DNA from: Nocardiopsis ansamitocini
GTDB lineage: Bacteria > Actinomycetota > Actinomycetes > Streptosporangiales > Streptosporangiaceae
Assembly: GCF_030268225.1 (NCBI RefSeq)
Contig: NZ_BSQG01000002.1
Coordinates: 611,641 to 675,640, forward strand
DNA length: 64,000 bases
Reading direction: 5' to 3'
Under the pieces are notes generated by a model that saw only the letters and a list, made by a program, of their open reading frames with translations, was not told where the DNA came from and did not search any database. Below are positions 33,982 to 42,944 of the stretch, in pieces. The number at the start of each line of letters is the position of its first letter. The stretch's first letter is position 1. The translations under genes were made by a program, and so were the position numbers.

Positions 33982-34057
33982 GCCGTGGCCCTCGACGACC
34001 CGGGCGGCGACTCCTCGCGGAAGGGGTAGGGCGGGACGGTAAGGAGATCCCCCGATC

Positions 34058-34455
34058 CTGCCCTTGGCCGAGGGCGTGCTGACCGGGAATTACCGGGCGG
34101 GCTGCCAGAAGTACGGTCCGCAGGCGGCGACGCTGTTCCGTGGCGCGAACCTCTTCGAACCGGGCGAGTCGTTCCTGAAGGCCGTGCGGTCCCGCCGTAT
34201 GAGATGCGCCGCGAAGAACGCGAACCGCTCTTCGACGTCATGGACGCCGTCGCGCGGGCGCGTCGCGGCACCGTCGCCCAGGTCGCGCTCAACCGGCTCA
34301 TCGCCGTCGGCCCGCTGGTCGTCCCCATCCCGGGAGCGAAAAGCCCGCCCCAGGCGAAGAGCAACGCCGCCGCACTGGACTGGTCGCTGACCGTCCGGGA
34401 GTTCGCACTCCTCTCACGGACCGAGGAGGGGATCAGGCACTCACCGGGACGCTGA
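34058..34455 (+). pseudogene. Aldo/keto reductase remnant (N-terminally deleted and frameshifted)
   Basis: The first segment reads LPLAEGVLTGNYRAGCQKYGPQ then LFRGANLFEPGESFLKAVRSR in one frame. At about 34193-34197 a single base appears lost, and the next frame continues YEMRREEREPLFDVMDAVAR, then GTVAQVALNRLIAVGPLVVPIPGAKSP to a stop at 34455. Together they match the C-terminal third of an aldo/keto reductase. The N-terminal two thirds, including the catalytic Tyr and Lys region, are missing, so it is non-functional. A sequencing error could explain the frameshift but not the missing N-terminus. Confidence 0.78.
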
Positions 34456-34853
34456 GGCACCGTTCCCCTCGGCGGCCGGTGACCCGCGTCCCGTCCGTCG
34501 GTCGGCGGCCGGGTTTCCGTTCCCGGTGCGGACGGGGGCACACCCCCCGTCCGCACCGCCGCCGCATCCGACCGGGGTGCGGGTCACCGGCTCCCGGGTG
34601 CGGCCGGAGAGCCGTGAGGGCGGGCACCCGGAACCGAGGTGTGTCCCCCGCCGGGGCCGGGCCCGTCCGGCGGGGCGAAGTGCCAGGTTGTCCCCCGGGT
34701 GGAGGGTGCAATAGGATCGGTCCTTCGTTTTGGCGGCATTCACCTGCGCGCTGAGGATCGGAACGAACCGGGCACTCTGCACACGAACCGGGGCGGGACC
34801 CACGCACCGCCGCCACCGCCCGTTCCCGCCGACCAGCAGAGGCCCGCTACGCC
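34456..34853. other. Intergenic region upstream of the helicase gene
   Basis: About 400 bases between the AKR remnant and the HelD-type gene. Apart from the promoter candidate at 34688-34717 no feature is recognised. Confidence 0.4.
34688..34717 (+). promoter_or_regulatory. Candidate promoter of the helicase gene
   Basis: TTGTCC (34688-34693) and TAGGAT (34712-34717), separated by 18 bases, match the actinobacterial sigma-70 pattern and lie about 135 bp before the start codon at 34854. Confidence 0.45.
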
Positions 34854-36950
34854 ATGACCGACACCCGGCTCCCCCCTGCCCTGGCCCCCGAGATCCAGGC
34901 CGAGCGCGACCACCTCGCCGCCTCCCGGGAGGCCCTCCGCCGGATGCGCGCCGACGTCGTCGAGACCGCCACCTCCCTCGGTGACGTCGTCGGGGACAAG
35001 GTCACCAACGAGGTCCTGCGCCGCGCACGCGCCAAACGCGCCGAAGAGCTCGTGGACCTCCCCGACGTCCCGCTGTTCTTCGGCCGCCTCGACTACGCCC
35101 CCGGAGCGGTCTTCGAGACCGACCCCCGGGACGGCCGCACCGCCGCCCGGACCCCCGACGCCGACCGCGTCTACATCGGCCGCCGCCACGTCCACGACAG
35201 CGCCGGGACGCCCATGGTCCTCGACTGGCGGGCTCCCATCTCCATCGCCTTCTACCAGGCCACACCCGCCGACCCGATGGGCGCGCGGCTGCGCCGCCGC
35301 TACGGTTTCTCCGGCCTCGCCGAACTCACCGCGTTCGAGGACGAGCCGCTGGTGGGCCCCTCCGCCGCCGACGCGGGCGGACGCCTGCTCGCCCAGGAGA
35401 TCGAACGCCCCCGCTCCGGCCCGATGCGCGACATCGTCGCCACCATCCAACCCGAGCAGGACGACCTCGTGCGCGCCCCGCTGGAGCGGTCGCTGTGCGT
35501 GCAGGGGGCTCCTGGCACCGGCAAGACCGCGGTCGGCCTGCACCGCGTCGCCTACCTCCTCTACGCCGAGCGCAAGCGCCTGGCCCGCACCGGGGTGTCC
35601 ATCGTCGGCCCCAACCGGTCCTTCCTCTCCTACATCCGCAACGTCCTGCCCGCGTTGGGCGAGCTCGACGTCCGCCAGACCACGGTCGAGGACCTGCTCG
35701 GCCACGTCCCGGTGCGCCGCACCGAGGAACCCGACGTCGCGCGGCTCAAGGGCGACGCGCGCATGGCCGAGGTGATCCGCCGCGACCTCTGGTCCCTGCC
35801 GCGCGAGCCGGCCGACGCGCTGGTCGTGCAGCGCGGATCGCGCCGCTGGCGCGTGCACCCCGAGGAACTGTCGGCGATCCTGGCCGAGCTGCGCGAACGC
35901 GGCGTCGCCTACGGGTCGGGCCGCGACCTGCTGGCGCACCGCCTGGCGCACGCGGTCCTGACCCGGATGGAGGAGGCGGGGGAGGCGTGCGACGACCGCA
36001 CCCAGGACCAGGTGCGCCGCACCAAGGAGGTCCGCGCCGCCGTCGTGGCGATGTGGCCCAAGGCCGACCCGGTCAAGCTGGTGCTGGGCCTGCTCACCGA
36101 CCCCGAGCGTCTGGCGCGCGCCGCCGACGGCATCCTCACGCCCGAGGAGCGGGCGGCCCTCACACTTCCGGGGAGGCCGCGCGGAGCGAAGTCGGCGCGC
36201 TGGTCGGTCGCCGACCTCGCGCTCATCGACGAGGCGGCCGACCTGATCGAGCGGCCCGTCGCGCTGGGCCACGTCGTCGTGGACGAGGCCCAGGACCTCA
36301 CCCCCATGCAGTGCCGTTCGCTGGGGCGGCGGGTGGCCACCGGGTCGGTGACCGTCCTGGGCGACGTCGCCCAGGGCACCGCCCCGGGTGCGGCCGGCGA
36401 CTGGGCGACGATGCTGGGCCATCTCGGCAAGCCCGATGCCCGCATCGCGGTCCTGGACCGCGGCTACCGCGTCCCCGCCCAGATCATCGACTTCGCCGCG
36501 CGGTTGCTGCCCGCCATCGCCCCCGCCCTGGGCGCCCCGGTCGCGGTGCGCCAGGCCCCGGGGGCGCTCACCCGCAGCGAGGTCGCACCGGAGGCCCTGA
36601 CCGGTGCGGTGGTCGGGGCGTGCGCCGCCGCGCTCGGGGAGGAGGGCTCGGTCGGTCTGATCGCCGCCGACGCCGACGTCCCGGCCCTGCGCGACGCGCT
36701 GGCCGCAGCGGGCCTGGCAGCGGCCGTCCTGGGGGAGAGCGAGGACGCCATGGAGGCCGAGCGCCTGGTCTGCGTGCCCGCGACCCTGGCCAAGGGCCTG
36801 GAGTTCGACGCGGTGGTGGTGGCCGAGCCCGCCCGCATCGTCGCCGCGGAGTCCCGGGGGCTGCACCGGCTCTACGTCGTCCTGACCCGCGCGGTGTCCA
36901 GCCTGACCGTGGTGCACGCCGAGCCCCTGCCGGAGGAGCTGGGCGACTGA
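34854..36950 (+). CDS. helD: HelD-like UvrD-family ATPase, RNA polymerase recycling type
   Basis: The 698-aa protein has a charged N-terminal coiled-coil arm (EIQAERDHLAASREALRRMRADV). An insert segment follows (VLDWRAPISIAFYQAT; LRRRYGF), as in HelD, then Walker A GAPGTGKTAVGLHRVAYLLY at about residue 218-237 and Walker B HVVVDEAQDLTPMQ. The C-terminal RecA-like domain has KGLEFDAVVVAEP and LYVVLTRAVSSLTVVH. HelD proteins use ATP to release RNA polymerase from DNA. In actinobacteria some (HelR) protect against rifamycins, but no rifamycin-associated inverted repeat was seen upstream. The RBS is weak. Confidence 0.87.
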   Translation: MTDTRLPPALAPEIQAERDHLAASREALRRMRADVVETATSLGDVVGDKVTNEVLRRARAKRAEELVDLPDVPLFFGRLDYAPGAVFETDPRDGRTAARTPDADRVYIGRRHVHDSAGTPMVLDWRAPISIAFYQATPADPMGARLRRRYGFSGLAELTAFEDEPLVGPSAADAGGRLLAQEIERPRSGPMRDIVATIQPEQDDLVRAPLERSLCVQGAPGTGKTAVGLHRVAYLLYAERKRLARTGVSIVGPNRSFLSYIRNVLPALGELDVRQTTVEDLLGHVPVRRTEEPDVARLKGDARMAEVIRRDLWSLPREPADALVVQRGSRRWRVHPEELSAILAELRERGVAYGSGRDLLAHRLAHAVLTRMEEAGEACDDRTQDQVRRTKEVRAAVVAMWPKADPVKLVLGLLTDPERLARAADGILTPEERAALTLPGRPRGAKSARWSVADLALIDEAADLIERPVALGHVVVDEAQDLTPMQCRSLGRRVATGSVTVLGDVAQGTAPGAAGDWATMLGHLGKPDARIAVLDRGYRVPAQIIDFAARLLPAIAPALGAPVAVRQAPGALTRSEVAPEALTGAVVGACAAALGEEGSVGLIAADADVPALRDALAAAGLAAAVLGESEDAMEAERLVCVPATLAKGLEFDAVVVAEPARIVAAESRGLHRLYVVLTRAVSSLTVVHAEPLPEELGD

Positions 36951-37032
36951 CCCGGGCCGCTGCCCGGACGACGGCGGTGGGGCGCGCGGCGCGGTCGGCG
37001 CTGCGTGTTCCCCACGATGGCATGCTGGCACG

Positions 37033-37806
37033 GTGGCGCAACTGAACGGGAAACCAGTCGAGGCCGACCAGCTCGCACGCCTGGCGTTGACCAACTACGG
37101 GCACTTCACGTCGATGCGCGTCGACAACGGCCGGGTGCGCGGCCTGGCGCTGCACCTGGAACGGCTCGGCCGCGACTGCCGGGAGCTCTTCGGCGCCGAG
37201 CTCGACCCCGAGTACGTCCGCGGCCTCGCCCGGCAGGCCGTCCCCGCCACCGGGTCGGTCACCGTCCGGGTGACGGTCTTCGACCCCGGGCTGGACCTGG
37301 GGCACCCGGCCTCGGCCCACGACCCCCACGTGCTGGTGACGTCCCGCCCGGCGGCCGAGCTCCCGCTCGCACCGCTACGGGTCCGCTCCACCGCCTACGT
37401 CCGCGACGTGCCCTCCGTGAAGAGCGTCGCGCTCTTCGGAACCCTCCACCACCGTCGGGCGGCCCAGCGCGCCGGGTTCGACGACGCCCTCTTCGTCGAC
37501 GGGCGGGGCCGCGTCGTGGAGGGCGGAACCTGGAACATCGGGTTCTTCGACGGGCGGCGAGTGGTCTGGCCGAAGGCCGACTGCCTCGACGGGGTCACGA
37601 TGCGGCTGCTCAAAGAGGCGCACGATCATGTGACGATCCCGGTTGAAGCCGCCGGGATCGCCGACATGCGGGCGGCGTTCGCGACGAACGCGGCCGTCGG
37701 GGTCCGGGCCGTCGGCGGTATCGACGCGACCGGCCTGCCCGACACCCACCCGGTCATCGACCGCCTTCGCCGCAGCTATCTGGAGGTTCCCGCAGACCTG
37801 CTGTGA
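37033..37806 (+). CDS. Class IV (PLP fold-type IV) aminotransferase / aminodeoxychorismate lyase-like
   Basis: A protein of 257 aa. The PLP Lys lies in PSVKSVALFGTLHHRRAAQRAG, followed by the conserved DDALFVDGRGRVVEGGTWNIGFF block (cofactor-binding Glu and Asn) and the phosphate-binding TNAAVGVRAVGGID near the C-terminus. N-terminal FTSMRVDNGRVRGLALHLERL fits family acceptor-side loops. It could be an aminodeoxychorismate lyase or a D- or branched-chain amino acid aminotransferase; the sequence alone does not decide. GTG 37033. Confidence 0.85.
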   Translation: MAQLNGKPVEADQLARLALTNYGHFTSMRVDNGRVRGLALHLERLGRDCRELFGAELDPEYVRGLARQAVPATGSVTVRVTVFDPGLDLGHPASAHDPHVLVTSRPAAELPLAPLRVRSTAYVRDVPSVKSVALFGTLHHRRAAQRAGFDDALFVDGRGRVVEGGTWNIGFFDGRRVVWPKADCLDGVTMRLLKEAHDHVTIPVEAAGIADMRAAFATNAAVGVRAVGGIDATGLPDTHPVIDRLRRSYLEVPADLL

Positions 37807-38098
37807 GGGCCCGGTGCGGACCGTGCGGGGGTTCACCGCCCGGCAGTTACCGCGACGCGAGTGGGAAGTGGCGGACGGCCTTTCGTTCTCGTTTCGAGAA
37901 TTCCAGACAGTCCTGAACAGCTATTACAACAAAAAAATTCATGAAAACCCATGAAGACAACGGCAAGCGGAAAGAAAGCCACACAAGCCCCTGGAAGTCG
38001 CCCTCCGGGTGTGGTTGACTGCACTGCGTCAATACCCCTTAACGGTGCGTTCTCCCCGTGCCCCCGGATTCCGCGCCCCATCATTGACCAGGAGCCGC
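37807..38098. other. AT-rich upstream region of the secreted-protein gene
   Basis: Roughly 290 bases. The stretch 37915-37975 (CTATTACAAC, an A7 run, TTCATGAA) is markedly AT-rich compared with its surroundings and probably includes the promoter of the gene at 38099. No gene. Confidence 0.5.
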
Positions 38099-38476
38099 AT
38101 GTCCGCTTTCGCGCGAAGCAAGTCCGTCGCCTTCTCGATGGCCCTGGGATTGCTGATGTCCCTCGTCGTGGCGGTGGTCGGTGCAGCCCCCGCCTCGGCC
38201 GCCGGCACCTTCCGCCTGTGCAACGTCGCCGGCGACTATTCCGCCACCGCGCATTTCCCCGGCCGGGGCGGGTTCTCCACGTACGTGACCAATCCGGGCC
38301 AGTGCAACAGCATCAGCACCAACGGCGGCGAGTCCTTCTACGTGAAGATCACCAGGTTCAACTCCGGCGGCCTGTCCAAGAACAGCACTTCGTACCACAT
38401 CCCCTCCGGTCGGAGCATGCAGTTCTCCACCGGTGGAACCTTCGCCTCCCCCCAGTTCACCCCGCAGGTCTACTAG
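38099..38476 (+). CDS. Small secreted protein of unknown function
   Basis: A 125-aa protein with a clear Sec signal peptide (KSVAFSMALGLLMSLVVAVVG, cleavage after APASA-A, about residue 34). The mature domain of about 90 aa is rich in Gly, Ser, Thr and aromatic residues and has two Cys (FRLCNVAGDY and NPGQCNSIS) likely to form one disulfide. No family was recognised. ATG 38099 follows AGGAG. A strong hairpin terminator follows at 38492-38530. Confidence 0.8.
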   Translation: MSAFARSKSVAFSMALGLLMSLVVAVVGAAPASAAGTFRLCNVAGDYSATAHFPGRGGFSTYVTNPGQCNSISTNGGESFYVKITRFNSGGLSKNSTSYHIPSGRSMQFSTGGTFASPQFTPQVY

Positions 38477-38491
38477 AGTTCCCGGCCGTGA

Positions 38492-38530
38492 AGGACCGGC
38501 CCCCGTCGCGCCTGCGGCGGGGCCGGTCCT
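38492..38530. terminator. Hairpin between convergent secreted-protein and DUF998 genes
   Basis: Perfect 12-bp arms (38492-38503 and 38519-38530) with a 15-base loop, 16 bases beyond the secreted-protein stop. Confidence 0.72.
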
Positions 38531-38588
38531 GTTCGGCCCCCGTCGCCCACCCGCCCCGCGCTGGTGTCCGGGCTCCAACCGCCAGGTG

Positions 38589-39314
38589 TCACCCGGGGGC
38601 CGGTCCGCCTCCGGTGCCGGAGGCCCCGCCGCCCCACACCCCCGGAAGACAGACCACGCACACCAGCCAGGCCGCCACCCCGACGATCTGCACGCGCTGG
38701 GCGACACCGAAGCCCTCCACCGGCTGGCCCGCGCCGACGGCGAGCAACAGCAGGACGACGATCATCGCGACCGCCTGCACCCCGAACACGGCCGCCGCCA
38801 CCAGGAACCGGGGTCCGCCCGAAGGACGCAGCGCGATGGCCATTCCGGCCGCTCCCACCAGCGCCATCGTCCCGGCCAGGCTGCTGCTGACCGCGTGCCA
38901 TGTGTGCACCGCCGACAGGGCGCCGGCGGTCTCGGCCGACGCGCACACGGCGTCCGCGGAGACGGCGCAGTCCATGGGCAGGAACGAGTCGGCTGTGGTG
39001 GCCAGCCCGAACCCCGCCAGTCCCAGCCACGCCACCAGGTGCCAGCATCCCCGCTCCCCGGTGAGGACCCCGCACACCGCTGCCAGCGCCGCCAGCACCC
39101 CGGCCGCGCGGTCGGCTGCGGAGAACAGCCCGGCGTAGGGCTGATCGGCGGCCGACAGTTCACTGACGAAGCTCAACGTCGGGCTCAGTCCCGTCGCCAG
39201 GCCGAACTCCAGCAGCCACAGCGAATAACACCCGGCCGCGATCAGCGCCGACGCCCGGCCCACCGCCCGCACCGCATGTTCCCCGTTGGCGGGGACCTTT
39301 CCCACGCCGATCAT
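38589..39314 (-). CDS. DUF998-family membrane protein
   Basis: A 241-aa protein with six to seven helices. It has the family pattern WLLEFGLATGLSPTLSFVSELSA in the first loop, ADSFLPMDCA after the third helix and TWHAVSSSLAGTMALVG. The conserved SELSA(x)xxP and FP(M)DC segments identify DUF998. Its ATG overlaps the lysX stop (39311-39314), so it is translated with lysX. A role in lipid or envelope homeostasis is suggested only by that coupling. Confidence 0.83.
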   Translation of the reverse strand: MIGVGKVPANGEHAVRAVGRASALIAAGCYSLWLLEFGLATGLSPTLSFVSELSAADQPYAGLFSAADRAAGVLAALAAVCGVLTGERGCWHLVAWLGLAGFGLATTADSFLPMDCAVSADAVCASAETAGALSAVHTWHAVSSSLAGTMALVGAAGMAIALRPSGGPRFLVAAAVFGVQAVAMIVVLLLLAVGAGQPVEGFGVAQRVQIVGVAAWLVCVVCLPGVWGGGASGTGGGPAPG

Positions 39315-42300
39315 CGGGGACCCGGTTTGACCAGCGGGAACGGCAGCGTCTCCCGGATACTGCGGCCGGTGATGAGCATGACCACCCGGTCAACGCCGAT
39401 CCCCAGCCCGCCGGTGGGCGCCATCGCGTACTCCAGAGCGGTCAGGAAGTCCTCGTCCAACTCCATCGCCTCGGGGTCGCCGGCCGCGGCGGCCAACGAC
39501 TGCTCGGTCAGCCGCCGACGCTGCTCCACCGGGTCGGTCAGCTCCGTGTAGGCGGTGCCCAGTTCCGTTCCGTAGGCCACCAGATCCCATTTCTCCGCCA
39601 GGCGCGGGTCCCCCCGGTGCTGGCGGGTGAGCGGGGAGACGCTCGTGGGAAAGTCCAGGTAGAAGGTCGGCCGGGTCGTCACGCTCTCCACCAGGCGCTC
39701 GTAGAGTTCCAGGGTGATCTCCCCGTGCCCCCAGCCGGGGTGCAGGGCGATTCCGTGCCCGCGCGCGATGCGCTCCAACTCGGTGACCGGTACGTCGGGG
39801 CCGACCTCCGCCCCCACCGCGTCGGAGATCGCGGTGTTGATGGGGATCGCGGGCCATTCCCCGGAGACGTCCACGTCCTCGACCGTCCCGTCGTCGCGAC
39901 GGCGCCGGATCACCGCGCTGCCGTTCGCGGCCACCGCCGCCGTCTGGACGAGCTCCTGGGTGAGCCGGCGCATGTCGTGGTAGTCGGCGTAGGCGTGGTA
40001 CGCCTCCAGCATCGTGAACTCCGGGTTGTGCCGCACCGACACCCCCTCGTTGCGGAAGGTGCGCCCCAGTTCGAACACCCGGTCCATGCCCCCCACGCAC
40101 AGCCGCTTCAAAAACAGTTCCGGCGCGATGCGCAGGTACAGGTCCATGTCGTAGGCGTTGATGTGGGTGGTGAAGGGGCGGGCGTTGGCGCCGCCGTGCA
40201 CGGGTTGCAGGATCGGCGTCTCCACCTCCGTGAACCCCCGCCCCGCCAGGCTCTCGCGCAGGCTCCGCACCACGGCGCTGCGCGCCCGCAGCAGTGCGCG
40301 GGCATCGGGGCTGACCGCCAGGTCCAGGTAACGGCGCCGCACCCGGGTCTCGGGGTCGCCGATGCCCAGGTGTTTGTCGGGCAGCGGACGCAGGCACTTG
40401 GCCGTCATCGTCCACTCCGCGGCCAGCACCGAGAGTTCGCCGCCGCGCGAGGTCGCCACCGGGCCGGTGACTCCCACGAGGTCGCCGATGTCCACTTCGC
40501 GCCGCCACCGTGCGAGCCCGGCGGCCCCGGTCGCCTTCTCGGTGAGCATCACCTGGAGCCGCCCCGACCAGTCCTGGACGGTCGCGAAGCACACGCCGCC
40601 GTGGTCGCGCACCAGCAGGACCCGGCCCGCGATCGACGCCGTGTCGTCGGTGACGGTGTCCGCAGCGGTCCCGGCGTGGGCTGCTGCCAGCTCCGCGCAG
40701 GTCCGGTCCGGCGCGAACCCCACCGGGTAGGGGTCGGTGCCCCCGGCGCGCATGGCGTCGGCCTTGGCGATGCGCACCCGCACCTGTTCCGGAAGCGTGC
40801 CGTGCGCGGGGGCGCGTGTTTCGCCCTGCCCGTCCTGTGGCGCCGCCCCGCGCACCGGGGCGTCCTGCTCGGGCAGCGCGGCGGGCGCCGAGCGCTCGGC
40901 GGCGATCGAGGAGTGGACGTCCCCCCGGTTGAACAGCGACAGCAGGCTCGGCGGGGTCACGAACCCCTCCGCGATCCCGGCCGACAGCGCGACCCGGGCC
41001 AGATCGCGGGTCTCGCCGAAGCACAGGTAACGGGGGTTCCACCAGGGCCGGTACTTCACGTTGGAGCGGTACAGCGCCTCCAGCTGCCACCAGCGCGACA
41101 GGAACAGCAGCAGACCGCGCCACGCGCGCAGGACCGGTCCCGCGCCGAGCCGTGCGCCCTCCTCGAAGACGGACCGGAACACCGCGAAGTTCAGCGAGAC
41201 CCGCTGCACGCCCAACCGGCCGGCCTGGCGCATCAAGGAGGCGACCATGAACTCCATCAGGCCGTTGTCGGCCGCGCGGTCGCGCCGCATCAGGTCCAGG
41301 GACAGCCCCGACGGGCCCCACGGCACGAACGACAGCAGCCCCGCCACCTCGCCGTCGGGCCCCAGCGCCTCGGCCAGCACGCACCGGCCGTCGGCGTTGT
41401 CGCCCAGCCGGCCCAGGGCCATGGAGAAGCCGCGTTCGGTCTCGGTGTCGCGCCAGGCGTCCACCCGGTCGATGATGCGTTCCATCTCCGCCGCGTCGAT
41501 GTCGCGGTGGCGGCGGACCCGGAAGGTGTACCCGGCGCGCTCGACCCGGTTGGCGGCCTGGCGCACCACGCGCATCGCCCGGCCCTCCACGGTGAAGGTG
41601 CCGACGTCCAGCACCGCTTCGTCACCGAGTTGGAGCACCTTGAGTCCGGCGCGCGCGTACGCCGTCGCGCCCTCCTCGCCGGCACCCGTCACCGCCGGGG
41701 TCCAGGCGTACGCCTCGGCTTCGCGCAGCCACGCCGAGATCGCGCCGCCCCATGCCTCGGGGTCGCCGATGGGGTCCGCGCTGGCCATGCTCACCCCGGC
41801 CACGACCCGGTAGGTCACCGCGGCCTTGCCGCTCGGTGAGAAGACCACGCTCTTGTCGCGGCGGGTGGCGAAGTAGCCCAGTGAGTCGCGGTCGCCGTGC
41901 GCGTCGAGGAGCCGGCGCACGTGTGCCTCGTCGGTCGGGCTCAACTCGGCCTTCGCCCGTTGGGAACGGAACATCACCAGGAGCGCGGCCAGCAGCGAGA
42001 GCGCGCCCATGAGGCCGATCGTGAAGTTCACCCAGGTGGGGGCGTGGCCCGGGCGTCCGACCGTGAGCTGGAACGCGCCGCCCAGCGTCTTCTCCAGCGA
42101 CCACAGCGCGCGGTCGGTGGGATCGGTCAACGTGCCCGGGGCCATGGTGACCAGCCCCCAGCCGATCAGTGCCGACGCCCCCAGCCCAAGGACGAGCACC
42201 CCCAGCGCCTTGGGCATGGAGGCCGGCTGCACCTTCGCGCGGAACTCGTCGCGCGCCAGGACCAGCACCACCAGCAGCACGGTCATGATCACCGCGTTCG

Positions 42301-42721
42301 GGACGATGAGCCACAGCAGCAGCCGGGTCTCGTGTTCGCCCGCGGGGACGAGGTACAGGCCGAGCAGCACCGCGTAGTCCACGATCACGACGAGCGCCGT
42401 GTAGGCCACCGCGATGCGGTAGGCGGGGCGTTTGCGCATGGCGAGGGCGCCGGCCAGCAGCGCCAGGAACATCGCGTAGGCCAGGTTCGCCGGGGCCGGG
42501 ATGAACACGACCTCGATGACCTCGGCCACCCGGCCGGTGGCGTCGCGCAACGGCAGGAACAGGGCGCGCAGCGCGCAGACGACCGCGATGAGGGTCAGGG
42601 CCCAGGAGAGGACCGTGGGAATCCTGCCGCGCATCCGGTGCCACGGGGAGGGGCCGCCGGGGCGCCGGGGACGCCCCGGGCGCCGTCGTTCGGTCGCGTT
42701 GGTGGTGACCGTGGCACTCAA
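39311..42721 (-). CDS. lysX: Bifunctional phosphatidylglycerol lysyltransferase / lysyl-tRNA synthetase LysX
   Basis: The 1136-aa protein has the LysX order. The N-terminal membrane part spans about residues 1-230, with about seven spans. A DUF2156/MprF-type lysyltransferase domain follows at about 270-600 (GYFATRRDKSVVFSPSGKAAVTYRVV; FVPWGPSGLSLDLMRRD). The C-terminal class II LysRS has an OB fold (GRVLLVRDHGGVCFATVQDWSGRLQVML) and motifs 2 and 3 (FRNEGVSVRHNPEFTMLEAY; GGLGIGVDRVVMLITG). It charges tRNA with Lys and transfers it to phosphatidylglycerol, lowering membrane charge. TTG 42721 is the only reasonable start, seven bases after GGGGG. Mycobacterium LysX is similar in length. Confidence 0.93.
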   Translation of the reverse strand: MSATVTTNATERRRPGRPRRPGGPSPWHRMRGRIPTVLSWALTLIAVVCALRALFLPLRDATGRVAEVIEVVFIPAPANLAYAMFLALLAGALAMRKRPAYRIAVAYTALVVIVDYAVLLGLYLVPAGEHETRLLLWLIVPNAVIMTVLLVVLVLARDEFRAKVQPASMPKALGVLVLGLGASALIGWGLVTMAPGTLTDPTDRALWSLEKTLGGAFQLTVGRPGHAPTWVNFTIGLMGALSLLAALLVMFRSQRAKAELSPTDEAHVRRLLDAHGDRDSLGYFATRRDKSVVFSPSGKAAVTYRVVAGVSMASADPIGDPEAWGGAISAWLREAEAYAWTPAVTGAGEEGATAYARAGLKVLQLGDEAVLDVGTFTVEGRAMRVVRQAANRVERAGYTFRVRRHRDIDAAEMERIIDRVDAWRDTETERGFSMALGRLGDNADGRCVLAEALGPDGEVAGLLSFVPWGPSGLSLDLMRRDRAADNGLMEFMVASLMRQAGRLGVQRVSLNFAVFRSVFEEGARLGAGPVLRAWRGLLLFLSRWWQLEALYRSNVKYRPWWNPRYLCFGETRDLARVALSAGIAEGFVTPPSLLSLFNRGDVHSSIAAERSAPAALPEQDAPVRGAAPQDGQGETRAPAHGTLPEQVRVRIAKADAMRAGGTDPYPVGFAPDRTCAELAAAHAGTAADTVTDDTASIAGRVLLVRDHGGVCFATVQDWSGRLQVMLTEKATGAAGLARWRREVDIGDLVGVTGPVATSRGGELSVLAAEWTMTAKCLRPLPDKHLGIGDPETRVRRRYLDLAVSPDARALLRARSAVVRSLRESLAGRGFTEVETPILQPVHGGANARPFTTHINAYDMDLYLRIAPELFLKRLCVGGMDRVFELGRTFRNEGVSVRHNPEFTMLEAYHAYADYHDMRRLTQELVQTAAVAANGSAVIRRRRDDGTVEDVDVSGEWPAIPINTAISDAVGAEVGPDVPVTELERIARGHGIALHPGWGHGEITLELYERLVESVTTRPTFYLDFPTSVSPLTRQHRGDPRLAEKWDLVAYGTELGTAYTELTDPVEQRRRLTEQSLAAAAGDPEAMELDEDFLTALEYAMAPTGGLGIGVDRVVMLITGRSIRETLPFPLVKPGPR

Positions 42722-42944
42722 CCGTTACCCCCAGTTGTCATTGGTTTGCCCTTCGTAACCTACTGAGTGCGGCGGGTGCGATCGGGGCACCGCACCGCCG
42801 CGTCGTCCCCCACCACGATCCTCTCTCCTTGCGGGCGGCGCGACGTCGGGCTTGCGGCTGAATCCTCGGGCATCGGGTATACGACCAGGGGCGCCACGTG
42901 AGCGGTGCCGAGGTTGGTCGGTGAGCGGGAGCGGAGCGGTACGG

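Noticed and set aside
34456..34853. Rifamycin-associated element upstream of the HelD-type gene
   Set aside because: No inverted repeat of the expected GGGGCTTGC type was found, so the HelR-type rifamycin-resistance assignment is not supported.
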